The notes beneath the pieces were generated by a model. That model was not told the origin of the DNA and made no database searches. It saw only the letters and a list, made by a program, of their open reading frames with translations. Source: Chitinophagales bacterium (lineage in GTDB: Bacteria; Bacteroidota; Bacteroidia; Chitinophagales; Saprospiraceae). From it: a stretch of DNA of 64,000 nt. The stretch covers positions 1-64,000 of the forward strand of contig JAAFJY010000025.1 in assembly GCA_013299105.1 (NCBI GenBank). Direction: 5' to 3'. Position 1 is the first letter of the stretch, and each line of letters begins with the position of its first letter. A program made the position numbers and the translations under genes. Below, one piece after another: positions 1 through 8,230 of the stretch.

Positions 1-72
1 GAATTGAGATTTACTTTTCCCTGTTGCGCCCTTAAACTGTCGGTCGGTTCGTATCGACTTGTAGTCAATCAT
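1..72 (-). CDS. Transposase N-terminus (partial, runs off the left edge)
   Basis: An ATG at 72-70 opens a frame that stays open for 24 residues to the edge, beginning MIDYKSIRTDRQF. The charged IRTDRQF stretch followed by a TGxSKxxF pattern resembles the N-terminal helix-turn-helix of DDE transposases common in Bacteroidota (established family pattern, recognised by eye). A TATCTTTG box lies just upstream at 90-83. The neighbouring helicase frame is cut short within about 50 bases of this start, as expected if an insertion sequence landed in it. Only 24 residues are visible, so the family is uncertain; it could be another small DNA-binding protein. Confidence 0.5.
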   Translation of the reverse strand, partial: MIDYKSIRTDRQFKGATGKSKSQF

Positions 73-77
73 GTTTT

Positions 78-359
78 TTACGCAAAGATACTAAAAATTT
101 GATTATCAAGGGTGAACAAGTCTATTCTTTGTGAGATAACTTTTGCTGCTCTTCCAGTAGGTGCAGCGACGATAAATGGACGATGTATTTCTTTCAAGTA
201 ATCAGTAAGCCCTTTCATCATAAAAGTTTTACCTGTTCCCGCATAACCTTTCAGGAGAAAACAAAAATCTTTGCTTTCTAAAAAAGAATCTAGATTGCAT
301 AACAGTTCTGTTTGCTCACCCGTTAATCGAAAATTCTTGAATGAATTGATAACACCCAT
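78..359 (-). pseudogene. Truncated RecD/PIF1-like helicase (N-terminal fragment)
   Basis: The 93-residue product carries a Walker A motif GYAGTGKT (about residues 38-45) and then the motif AAPTGRAAKVIS, which is motif Ia of RecD/PIF1-type SF1B helicases. Real members continue for several hundred residues with the DEAD-like, Q and arginine-finger motifs. Here homology stops after KVISQ and a short unrelated tail (about 13 residues) leads to a stop. It therefore lacks most of the ATPase and all of the second RecA-like domain and should not be a functional helicase. The break lies next to a transposase start, so insertion of a mobile element is the likely cause (inference). The rest of the gene may lie beyond the left edge. 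Confidence 0.7.
83..90 (-). promoter_or_regulatory. -7 box for the edge transposase
   Basis: TATCTTTG on the minus strand matches the Bacteroidota -7 consensus TAnnTTTG and lies 10 bases before the ATG at 72. I see no clear -33 TTG at the usual spacing. Confidence 0.4.
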
Positions 360-627
360 TGCGATTATAATATTAAATTAACATCCTCTAGCAACCACCT
401 AAAACCCAAATCAAGCTTAGGAGACAATCGTCGCTCACAAAAACCCTACTTGTTTACAAGAAAATCCCAGATAAGTATAAAAAACACCTCTAATAATAGC
501 TCTAATCTCACAAATATAATCCCCCTATCCTAAAAGAACAAACTATTCCCTAAAAAAATGTTTCTACCCCATCAATTTCCCCCCATTCCAAAAAAATCCC
601 CTATCTTCCCATCCAAAAAAATACTGC

Positions 628-1209
628 TTGCAAACCTTTGGGCCCGACCAAAACTTCTTTGAACTCTTGCCGCACAATGCGGAACTGGCTTTTGAAGGCT
701 TATTCAAAAGCTATTTCGAGGAGTTGTGCCAGGTGGCGTACCGGGTGTTGAAGGATGAGCACCAGGCCCAGGACCTCGTGCAGGAAGTATTTTTTGAGCT
801 GTGGAAAAAACGCGATCAAGTCCAAATCAGTACCTCGCTGCGGGCTTACCTCAAACGAGCGGTGCTGAACCGGACCTTGAATTACCTCCGCGACCGCCGC
901 CTCAGCATCAGCGACGAGCCCCTCCCCGACCCTCCTCTTCCCGATCCCGATGTGCTCAAAATGCTCGGCGCTGCCGAACTGCAACAAGTCATCGACCGTG
1001 CAATCGACCAATTGCCAGAGAAATGCCGCCTGGTGTTTGTGTTGAGCCGCTTCGACGAATTGTCGTACCGGGAAATCGCCACCCAATTGAACATCAGTGA
1101 AAAAACGGTTGAGAACCAGGTCTCCAAAGCCCTCAAATTCCTGCGCATCCAGCTCGAACCCTACTTACGAGAGGGCTTATTGCTGCTCTTGCTGTGGTTT
1201 GTCAGCTAG
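628..1209 (+). CDS. ECF RNA polymerase sigma-70 factor (Bacteroidetes type)
   Basis: A 193-residue ECF sigma factor. Region 2 is at about residues 24-95, with QDLVQEVFFELWKKRD as the -10 recognition helix region. Region 4 is at about 125-180 (LPEKCRLVFVLSRFDELSYREIA, then a helix-turn-helix ISEKTVENQVSKALKFLR). The C-terminus is a leucine-rich tail, usual for sigma factors paired with FecR in this phylum. The first in-frame start is a TTG at 628; there is no in-frame ATG early enough to keep region 2, so TTG is the best choice. A fecR gene follows after 112 bases in the same direction, so the pair should form a surface-signalling module. No SusC-like receptor follows, which is unusual. Confidence 0.88.
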   Translation: MQTFGPDQNFFELLPHNAELAFEGLFKSYFEELCQVAYRVLKDEHQAQDLVQEVFFELWKKRDQVQISTSLRAYLKRAVLNRTLNYLRDRRLSISDEPLPDPPLPDPDVLKMLGAAELQQVIDRAIDQLPEKCRLVFVLSRFDELSYREIATQLNISEKTVENQVSKALKFLRIQLEPYLREGLLLLLLWFVS

Positions 1210-1321
1210 CCGCTAATTAAAAAAGGGCCAGTGCATAGGCAGGTGTGGGGGAACTTGGTTTATTTTGTGTCTGGGATATGGATTGAAGTTGTGAACGCTT
1301 CAATCAAGTCAAGCAAATGCG

Positions 1322-2305
1322 ATGGAAAACAAAATCAGGACGATTGTTCGACAATTGAAAGGCGAAACTTCTGTTGGCTCAAGTGCCCAGCAGGACGGAC
1401 AACCTGATGCCCAGTTGGAAAAAGACATTGCCAAAATCTGGGAAAAAAGTGGCCAGTACCAAAAAACTGGCTTCAAACCCGATGTGGAGCAAAACTGGAA
1501 GCGATTCCAAGCGCGCATCCAAGCAGAGGAAGCGCCGCAGATACGGGTATTCCCCTTGCGGCGGGTGCTGGCCTTGGCCGCTGGCTTTTTGCTCCTGGCC
1601 ACCGTCGCCTGGTGGTGGACCCAAAGCAGCACTGCTCCCACTTGGCAAGTCATCACTGCGGATGCAAATGGAATCAAAAAAGTGACCCTGCCAGATCAAT
1701 CTTTGGTCACCTTATACAAGGGTGCTCGCCTGGAGCTGCACCAACCTTTCGCACAGCACCAACAGCGCCTGGTCAGGCTGGAAGGAGAAGCTTTTTTTGA
1801 CATCAGCCGCGACCCACACAAGCCTTTTCGCATCGAAACCGCCGACGGCCGCATTGAGGTATTGGGTACCAGCTTCAATGTACGCAGCAACAATCAACTC
1901 ACCGAAGTAGAAGTAAGCACTGGTAAAGTAGCCATTTACAACCGCGCCTCCAATGCCAAAACCGAACTGCTGGCAGGTGAGTCGGGCCTGGTGGATGCCC
2001 TCCAACAGCCGCGAAAACTCCTGCAAAAGCGCCAAGTCCAGGAACTGCCTTCCAATTTGTGGCGCACGGGCTCGCTAAGTATGCAAAATTCAAGCTTTGA
2101 AGAAGTAAAGCTAACTCTGGAGCGTTATGCTAGCCTGGATCTCCGGTTTTCACAACCTGATATTGCCCAATGCTTCGTTTCAGGTACCATCCACCTCGAT
2201 AAACCACTCGCCTTTTTGGAAAACGCCGCCCTGGCCAGTGGCCTGCAATTAGACAAAATCGACGACAAGACTTTCCTTTTAAAAGGCACTGGTTGCACAA
2301 AATAG
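1322..2305 (+). CDS. FecR family anti-sigma factor
   Basis: A 327-residue FecR-like anti-sigma factor. A cytoplasmic N-terminal part of about 78 residues precedes one membrane segment (about 82-100, LALAAGFLLLATVAWWW). The periplasmic FecR domain follows (about 110-210, with the typical VTLPDQSLVTLYKGARLE and GEAFFDISRDPHKPFRI patterns). A C-terminal domain of about 75 residues (from SLSMQNSSFEEVKLTLERY) resembles the DUF4974 domain common in Bacteroidota. It would hold the upstream sigma factor until signalled by a TonB-dependent receptor. The receptor gene that normally follows is missing; the next gene points the other way. Confidence 0.9.
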   Translation: MENKIRTIVRQLKGETSVGSSAQQDGQPDAQLEKDIAKIWEKSGQYQKTGFKPDVEQNWKRFQARIQAEEAPQIRVFPLRRVLALAAGFLLLATVAWWWTQSSTAPTWQVITADANGIKKVTLPDQSLVTLYKGARLELHQPFAQHQQRLVRLEGEAFFDISRDPHKPFRIETADGRIEVLGTSFNVRSNNQLTEVEVSTGKVAIYNRASNAKTELLAGESGLVDALQQPRKLLQKRQVQELPSNLWRTGSLSMQNSSFEEVKLTLERYASLDLRFSQPDIAQCFVSGTIHLDKPLAFLENAALASGLQLDKIDDKTFLLKGTGCTK

Positions 2306-2607
2306 GGTGTTGGTGTGATTGTGAGGAAACTCCGTTTTCAACAGGCCATTGATATTCTTGCAACAACCTTAGGCTTCTTGCGAAGCCCAGGACCCACCCT
2401 TGAAACCCCAGTTCTACAAAGCTTCGGGCTTCTTGCGAAGCGCGGCACACTAAAAGAATTTCAACGTCAAATTGACATTTTGGTACACATTTTGGCAGCT
2501 GGGGGGATTTATGCCTCGGTCAAATTCAAGATTATTTCACCAAGTACATGGATGCTTTTTATCCCTAGCCCACTAGACTTTGTACCGCTCCAACTAACAA
2601 CTAACCA
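2306..2607. other. Spacer with two copies of a small palindrome
   Basis: No convincing gene in these 302 bases. The 14-base palindrome GCTTCTTGCGAAGC occurs twice, at 2373-2386 and 2428-2441, each a 5-bp stem with a 4-base loop. A short plus-strand ORF (2315-2611) has no recognisable features. Position after fecR is where a susC gene would normally sit. Confidence 0.4.
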
Positions 2608-2625
2608 TTAACAATTAACCATTAA
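2591..2625. repeat. Tandem heptamer array (5 units)
   Basis: Five uninterrupted 7-base units: CAACTAA, CAACTAA, CCATTAA, CAATTAA, CCATTAA. The array overlaps the stop codon and last codons of the minus-strand gene ending at 2608. Confidence 0.75.
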
Positions 2626-4041
2626 AAACTGCTCCTCCAACCACTGCTTGTTCGCCAAAGGCTGTAAGCTTTGCAAATCCCGTTCAAATCCCTGCCGAGC
2701 AGTATTTTTATCCCTTATCTCCAAAGGGTGATAGCGCATTTGATTCAAGCGTTGTAGCAACTGCAAAAAGTGCAAGGCAGATTTTTTCTGATAAGTCGAC
2801 AACTGGCGGTTGCGCTGCAAATAGCGCCGGGTAGCATTGAGCAAGGCCCCCAGCGCCTCGGTTTCAGCCAGCAAATAGTAGCTTTTCAACTGAATCAACT
2901 TGGCCGAGAGGTGGTAAAAAGCGTCGGTAAACTCCACATTGTGCAAGCTGCGCAGGGCTGCTGCGTAATCTCCTTTTTCAAAATACAAATTGGCCAGGCT
3001 GAAAGTCGATACATTGCGGCGCAATTCTGGCAGCAGGTACTGTTCATATTGTTGGATAAAACCCTCGGTCCATTGGTAATCGCCCGTGCGGATGCCCGCA
3101 GTCACGATGTTGATATAGGTCCACTGGGTGAGCCCGCCGTTTTTAAAAATGATCGACTCCTCCAACAGCAAACGGTACAAGCTCAGGATTTCTTGGTAAT
3201 AGCCTGTCTCCCCACTGTTGATCTTGCGCACTGCGTGGTTGAGGCAATAGCTGTACAACAGGCGCAACTCTTGCTGAGGAATGCGTCGCAGGTTTTGCTG
3301 CAACAGGCTTTTGAGCTGTTGGTAATGTTCATTTTCCCCACTTTGCAACATCGCATAAGTGCAGAAGTAAACATCCAAAGCCGGAAAATCGGCACCGTCT
3401 TCCTTTGATTGGGTGTAATGTGCTAAAACTTCGGGTAAAAACCGACAGGTGTAATCGGCATTCACCACGGTGTTGCGACTGGTCATGTCACAGGCGATTT
3501 TTAGCTTTTCGAGGTGGTAAAAATGATCCAAGGCCGCGTCACGCTGTTGCAGGTGTGGGGTGTACTGGCGTTTTTCCAGGGTCATGCCGTATTGGTCTTG
3601 CAGGTCTTGCAGTTGGTACTCTGCCAAGTAATAACGGCTGTCCTGCCAATTTTGGCGGGCTTGAGTCTGGGTGTATTTGTCCAGCAGTTGAGGGCAGGCA
3701 TCCATCCATTCACGTTTCAGCAGGTTTTGCACCAAAAAATTCTGCTGCAGGGCTTTTTCAGCATCGTATTGTTGATAAGCCAAAAAATCGTACAACAAGG
3801 CTAAAAGGTCAGACAGGAGGTTATTGAGTTTCAATTCATCGTAATTGGCCTTGCCAAAAAGCTGCGCGAACAGGATTTTTTTGTCCAGTTCTTCGGGAGT
3901 TTTTGTTGCGGCAAGTAAACTTAGTACCTGTCTCAGCAGCGCATTTTTGTTGAAAAACGGAGATTCCACATATTCCGCGAATTTTTTTTGCTCTTTTTTA
4001 GACAAAGCATGGTACAAATCCATTAAACGGCTACGGCTCAT
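2608..4041 (-). CDS. Conserved hypothetical helical protein
   Basis: A 477-residue soluble protein with no signal peptide or membrane segment. It begins MSRSRLMDLYHALSKKEQKKF and is leucine-, glutamine- and tyrosine-rich throughout, with a heptad-like spacing suggesting an all-alpha, possibly TPR-like solenoid (for example ALRSLHNVEFTDAFYHLSAKL at about 360-380). I recognise the N-terminal SKKEQKKFAEYVESPFFNKN pattern as recurring in hypothetical proteins of this group but know no function. It stands alone on the minus strand between two plus-strand genes. Its last codons and stop lie inside a heptamer repeat array, so its C-terminal few residues may vary between strains. Confidence 0.8.
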   Translation of the reverse strand: MSRSRLMDLYHALSKKEQKKFAEYVESPFFNKNALLRQVLSLLAATKTPEELDKKILFAQLFGKANYDELKLNNLLSDLLALLYDFLAYQQYDAEKALQQNFLVQNLLKREWMDACPQLLDKYTQTQARQNWQDSRYYLAEYQLQDLQDQYGMTLEKRQYTPHLQQRDAALDHFYHLEKLKIACDMTSRNTVVNADYTCRFLPEVLAHYTQSKEDGADFPALDVYFCTYAMLQSGENEHYQQLKSLLQQNLRRIPQQELRLLYSYCLNHAVRKINSGETGYYQEILSLYRLLLEESIIFKNGGLTQWTYINIVTAGIRTGDYQWTEGFIQQYEQYLLPELRRNVSTFSLANLYFEKGDYAAALRSLHNVEFTDAFYHLSAKLIQLKSYYLLAETEALGALLNATRRYLQRNRQLSTYQKKSALHFLQLLQRLNQMRYHPLEIRDKNTARQGFERDLQSLQPLANKQWLEEQFLMVNC

Positions 4042-4176
4042 TTACTATATATTTTTTTACAAAAAATTGTTTAACAGCATTTTAAAAATATAATTCACTT
4101 TAATGACGCTATAAAGTTACTTTTTTGTACTTTATCATGCAAGTAAACACGCCTAGTTTTGCATCATCATTAGCTG

Positions 4177-4200
4177 AGAGCATGTTTAAAATTATGCTCT
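4177..4200. repeat. Small hairpin resembling a family-4 repeat end
   Basis: AGAGCAT at 4177 and ATGCTCT ending at 4200 flank GTTTAAAATT. The core GAGCATGTTTAAA resembles the termini of the intergenic elements at 19710-19870 and 22078-22240. No T-run follows, so it is not a typical terminator. The rest of the spacer 4042-4298 shows nothing I can identify. Confidence 0.35.
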
Positions 4201-4298
4201 GAAGCCTTGTTGAGTAGAAATCACCCGACAAGTTTCATTCACCCAAAATTCAGGCGCAAGTTAGCTGAGTGCGCTGCGATTGTCATCCGATTTAGGCC

Positions 4299-7133
4299 AT
4301 GAACGCAAAATTGACTTTTTTGAAATTCCTAATGGCTTGCAGCCCGCTACTTTGGGGTTTGCAACTTCAGGCCCAAAAACAAGACTGTTTTCAGTTGTAC
4401 TTGGAGCAAAACCAGGAAGTGCGCAACGACACCTTGGTGCTCGACCTCAAGGCTCGCAACTGGAACGATGCCATTGCCCTGCAATTTTCGCTCAAATGGG
4501 ATCGGCAAGTGATGCGCATAATCGGAGCAAATGATTTTGGCTTGCCCAACGTAATGCCCAATAATTTTGGCTTGCCAGATAGTGCGCGCCTAGGGCAGTT
4601 GCGTTTCAGTTGGTTCAACACAACTTTAAAACCAGTTCCGCCCACCCAAGGGCGCATCGCCAGGTTGCGGTTCCTGATTACCGATCGCCAACGAGCCAAG
4701 GTAATGCTGACTTTTGGCCAGGCTTTTAGCGAATTTGTGACCGAACGCGATTCGGCTAGCACTGCAGCGCACATCGGCTTGATGGCAACTTTGAAGGGCA
4801 ATTTGCCTACCAACCCCGTCAACATCACTTCCATTTGTGCCTTCAATGACGACTGCCGCGACCTAACGAAAGTGGGTATTGACTTGGCAGTCAGTGGAGG
4901 CAACGCGCCCTACCGTTATTTCTGGAACGGCCCCAAGGGTTACACCAACATCCAAAGCAACCTACGCGGCGTATTGCCTGGAGAATATGAAGTGATGGTC
5001 ATCTCAGCTGATGGAAGGGATTCGATTCCAGCCTCGGTCACGGTGCCTCGCTCCAAGTCGATTTTCATTGAATCTTCCCTCAAGTGCGAACCCGACGGTT
5101 CGGCCAAAGTACAATTCAAACCCCTCAGCGGGCAAGCCCCCTTTACCTACCAGATCAGCAATGGTACAACCCAAACCCAAAATGGGGAGTGGACCTTGAA
5201 TGTGCCATTCGGCCAAAACCTCAGTGTAATCGCCAGCGACAGCAAGGGTTGTGTGACCGAATTTCAAGGTTTGAGCTCCTTCCTTTGCACCCAAGCCAGC
5301 ACCAGCGCGTTTGTAGCCGTGGGCAATGTTTTGGCAGAACGCGGCGACGAGGTTTGCCTACCGGTCAACGGTTTGGGCTTAGACAGCGTGCACCGGATGA
5401 GTTTTGACCTGGTGTGGAAAAATGATGAACTGGAGTTTTTGTCCTGGAATAGCAACTTGAGTAATTTTGGTGTCCAGGCAGAGAATTTTGACTTGAGCGA
5501 AGTCAAGAGAGGCCGTTTGCGATTCACTTGGGAAAACACTTTCACTGGCATTCGTGAAGACAGCTTGCCCCTATTCCGGCTTTGTTTCCGGGTTTTACAG
5601 GGCGGTTCCCCCCATAATGTATCGTCGAGTAGTGCCGAAGCGACTGGTGTTGGCAATCGTCGCCTCCGTTTTGGCATTTTACAAGGAGGTGTGATCCCCC
5701 GTATCCTCTACCCTGAATTGGAAATTGGCAGTGGTCAGGTTGCTCCAGGCGCTACATTTTGCACCAAAGTCAGCGTGCGCAATTACAGTTTGCTCAGTAG
5801 CGTGCAGTTTGGCCTGCGCTGGGACCCTCGTGTGGTACAATTTCAATCGGCCCGCAGCTTGAGCCCCTTGGTCGATCCTCGTTCTATCAACATCAACAAC
5901 GTCAACAATGGAACCCTGGTTTTTGACAACCGTTTTCCGTCCATCCCCATCGGCAAGCAACTGGATTTAATCGAATTGTGCTTCAAGATCGCCAATACCC
6001 GCGACAGCGTGGCCAACATCCGCTTTGACGACCAAGTACAAAGGGCACAATTCATTGACACCAAACAAGAGCTTACGTTCCCCCGAACTTTCTCATCATT
6101 CATCCTCATTCAGCCCAGTCTTTGGCCCGGCGATGCAGACTTGAGTGGTACGGTCGACAATTTTGACCTGCTGCCCATTGGTCTGGCATTTGGCAAACAA
6201 GGCCCGCAGCGCCGAGAGGCCAACCTAAACTGGGATGCACAGGCCACCAATTATTGGAACCAAAACCTACCCAACGGCGAAATCGACCTGGCCTTCATTG
6301 ACGCCGATGGCAATGGCCTGATCAATGAATTCGACACGGCGGCCATTCTCAAAAACTGGCGCGAAAGCCACGACAAGGGGCGGCCATTGCCCTTGTCACC
6401 ACAGTTGCGGGGGGGCGGTGTGCCCTTCTTCATCAATGTCGATACCGTTTACAGCGAAGGACCACAGTGGTTGCCAGTGGTGCTGGGCACCCCTGACAAG
6501 CCCGTGGAAACAGCTTATGGCCTGGGTTTCACCATTTTTTACAATCCTGCAGAGGTAAAAGCCAAGGAAATTGATTTCCGCTTTGAAGATTCCTGGTTGG
6601 GCAAAGAGAAAAGCGATTTGCTGCACATCCAGTACAACAACAGCCAACTGGGCCGAATCGACCTGGCAGTCACCCGCAAGGATGGGCGCAACATGCGTGG
6701 ACAAGGCCCGATTGGCAAGGTAAAAATCACGATCGAAGACGTGATCCTCGGCTTGCGCGAAGACGGTACACCCCGCATTCGACTGGAAGTAGGAGCTGTG
6801 CGCCTGATCAACAGTCAGGAAGAACTCATCGCAGTATCCGGCCAAACCAGCAACCCCATTGCCAAAAAAGGCAAAGTGACCCGCAGCATTGACCGCAGCC
6901 TGGAACAGCAAGTGCGCATTTACCCCCAACCTGCGCAAAACCAGTTGTTCATCGACCTGGGCCAGGCCAATGTCAAAAGCATGCAATTGGTACAGGCCGA
7001 TGGCCGCCTGGTAAGTGGCCTTTTGCCCGCCAGCCGGGAAGTGGACCTGCAAAACCTACCCAATGGCTTGTACTACCTGCGCATGATTGGTGAAAAAGGA
7101 ATGACCATGAAAAAAATTGTAATTGCACGTTGA
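4299..7133 (+). CDS. T9SS-secreted protein with cohesin-like and dockerin-like modules
   Basis: A 944-residue secreted protein. It has a signal peptide at residues 1-26 (LLWGLQLQAQ), a cohesin-like beta domain at about 30-170, and a SprB-like repeat at about 180-330 (GGNAPYRYFWNGPKGY). Cohesin-like domains follow at about 335-470 and 478-600. A dockerin-like duplicated calcium loop is at about 608-680 (DADLSGTVDNFD and DADGNGLINEFD), then another cohesin-like domain at about 700-830. A T9SS type A sorting domain closes the protein (about 868-944, VRIYPQPAQNQLFIDL to a basic end). It should cross the outer membrane through the gliding/T9SS machine and be surface-attached or released. It is not in an operon; a strong terminator follows at 7197. 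Function is unknown; the modules suggest surface assembly. Confidence 0.85.
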   Translation: MNAKLTFLKFLMACSPLLWGLQLQAQKQDCFQLYLEQNQEVRNDTLVLDLKARNWNDAIALQFSLKWDRQVMRIIGANDFGLPNVMPNNFGLPDSARLGQLRFSWFNTTLKPVPPTQGRIARLRFLITDRQRAKVMLTFGQAFSEFVTERDSASTAAHIGLMATLKGNLPTNPVNITSICAFNDDCRDLTKVGIDLAVSGGNAPYRYFWNGPKGYTNIQSNLRGVLPGEYEVMVISADGRDSIPASVTVPRSKSIFIESSLKCEPDGSAKVQFKPLSGQAPFTYQISNGTTQTQNGEWTLNVPFGQNLSVIASDSKGCVTEFQGLSSFLCTQASTSAFVAVGNVLAERGDEVCLPVNGLGLDSVHRMSFDLVWKNDELEFLSWNSNLSNFGVQAENFDLSEVKRGRLRFTWENTFTGIREDSLPLFRLCFRVLQGGSPHNVSSSSAEATGVGNRRLRFGILQGGVIPRILYPELEIGSGQVAPGATFCTKVSVRNYSLLSSVQFGLRWDPRVVQFQSARSLSPLVDPRSININNVNNGTLVFDNRFPSIPIGKQLDLIELCFKIANTRDSVANIRFDDQVQRAQFIDTKQELTFPRTFSSFILIQPSLWPGDADLSGTVDNFDLLPIGLAFGKQGPQRREANLNWDAQATNYWNQNLPNGEIDLAFIDADGNGLINEFDTAAILKNWRESHDKGRPLPLSPQLRGGGVPFFINVDTVYSEGPQWLPVVLGTPDKPVETAYGLGFTIFYNPAEVKAKEIDFRFEDSWLGKEKSDLLHIQYNNSQLGRIDLAVTRKDGRNMRGQGPIGKVKITIEDVILGLREDGTPRIRLEVGAVRLINSQEELIAVSGQTSNPIAKKGKVTRSIDRSLEQQVRIYPQPAQNQLFIDLGQANVKSMQLVQADGRLVSGLLPASREVDLQNLPNGLYYLRMIGEKGMTMKKIVIAR

Positions 7134-7196
7134 CCCATGCCCGGGTGAGGGCAATATATCCCATGTACATGTCCTTGTAGTAATTTTAACCCTTGT

Positions 7197-7235
7197 AGAG
7201 CAGACCGTATCGGATTTCGGTCTGCTCTTTTTTTG
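7197..7235 (+). terminator. Rho-independent terminator of the T9SS gene
   Basis: AGAGCAGACCG (7197-7207) pairs with CGGTCTGCTCT (7218-7228), a perfect 11-bp stem with a 10-base loop, followed by a run of T. It lies 64 bases after the stop at 7133. Confidence 0.85.
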
Positions 7236-7251
7236 TTTGCTAAAAAACTCC

Positions 7252-7734
7252 GAACTTGCAGTGGAGGATTTTCACAAATACATTGAGATTTTGCCAAAGT
7301 CTTTAAATGAAGATGCCATGACCACCTACGAAATGATTGAAAAAAGGGTTGAAAAAAGGGTTGAGTCCAAGTACGACAAGATACTTGCTGAGGAGCGTCA
7401 AAAAACAAAGGAATCACTTCGTTCTGCTGCAAAGGCCAATAAACGTGCTGAAGAAGAACGAATTCGTGCTGAAGAAGAGCGAGTTCGTGCCGAAGAAGAA
7501 CGAATTCGCGCCGAAGAAGAACGGATTCGTGCTGAAGAAGCCTCTGCCAGAGCGGAGGAAGAGCATAAAAGGGCGGAGAATGAACGCAAACGCATGATCT
7601 TGCGATTGCACAAGCTCATGCAATTAGGTCCAACTGAAATCGCTGGCATCACTGGGAACGAAATTAGTTATATTGAAGACGTGTTGAATAACCAGGAAGA
7701 AATCAGTATGGACTCTGAAGAAACAGACAATTAA
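7252..7734 (+). pseudogene. C-terminal remnant of an Rpn-family nuclease/transposase-like gene
   Basis: From about 7252 the frame reads LAVEDFHKYIEILPKSLNEDAMTTYEMIEKR, then a long charged coiled coil of RAEEER units, and ends with LMQLGPTEIAGITG. This resembles the C-terminal part of the Rpn (PD-(D/E)XK) recombination-promoting nucleases that are abundant in this group; the nuclease domain itself is absent. The open frame extends upstream through the terminator of the previous gene, which is not credible as coding. The first ATG that fits is at 7318. I read it as a 5'-truncated gene; it could still be expressed as a short coiled-coil protein of about 139 residues. Confidence 0.5.
7444..7548 (+). 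repeat. 21-base in-frame tandem repeat (5 copies)
   Basis: Units start at 7444, 7465, 7486, 7507 and 7528, each opening CGTGCTGAAGAAGA or a near variant, and encode RAEEERI/V; the last copy is degenerate. The unit is a multiple of three, so copy changes lengthen or shorten the coiled coil without a frameshift. Confidence 0.9.
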
Positions 7735-7744
7735 CTCAATCCAT

Positions 7745-7861
7745 CTACCCCTTCAATACTCTGTACAAAGTCTTAAACACCTCTTGGCATTTGAGGCTGT
7801 GGCCAGCACCTTGAAATTCATAGAATTGCGCGCCTGGCCAGACCGCAGCTAGTTTTTGCTC
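7745..7861 (-). pseudogene. C-terminal remnant of an alpha/beta-hydrolase-like gene
   Basis: The minus strand reads EQKLAAVWPGAQFYEF, then QGAGHSLKCQEVFKTLYRVLKG and a stop (TAG at 7747-7745). The GAGHSL segment and the end-of-protein helix are typical of the last strand, catalytic His and final helix of alpha/beta hydrolases. An in-frame stop precedes it and no start or nucleophile elbow is present. It abuts a different frame (7818-8003, minus) that may be another fragment. This short piece is below the size usually annotated. Confidence 0.5.
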
Positions 7862-8196
7862 TCACTTGCTGGAGCAACAGGGACATTGTAGCATACATCA
7901 TCGTGCTGAGCTTTTTCACTTTATACGCCATCAATTTAAGGTCAAAACTATTGAAAGTGGCATTTTCACAAATGGCCTCAAATATTTGCTCCAACCTATC
8001 CATGACGAGGTCGCGTTACGGGGCCACAGAAAAAATCCAAAATCCACAAAATCCAAATCACTCCGCACTTCGTACATCCCTAAAACTACCCTGTACCAAT
8101 CACCCGATGCCACAATTTTGTCAACATGAAAACACCTGAAGCATGTGCGGCTTTTTCGGAATCCTTCCTTTATGTGCTAGAACCCAATAAATCCCC

Positions 8197-8204
8197 TATT
8201 TTTG
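8197..8204 (+). promoter_or_regulatory. -7 box for the second ECF sigma gene
   Basis: TATTTTTG matches TAnnTTTG. It lies 26 bases before the ATG at 8231 and therefore supports that start over the upstream in-frame ATG at 8126. Confidence 0.5.
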
Positions 8205-8230
8205 TATCCGAAACACCGCAAAGAAAACGG

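Noticed and set aside
7123-7251. Upstream extension of the Rpn-like remnant to an ATG-like start at 7123
   Set aside because: It would read through the strong terminator at 7197-7235 and overlap the T9SS gene end; the sequence has no homology-like pattern.
7444-7548. Regular 21-base repeats as a possible CRISPR array
   Set aside because: No spacers; the repeats are contiguous, in frame and encode a coiled coil.
7818-8003. 61-codon minus-strand ORF starting MDRLEQIFEAICENATFN
   Set aside because: The first 45 residues look plausible, but the frame then runs antiparallel across the hydrolase remnant in a different frame; kept only as a possible fragment.
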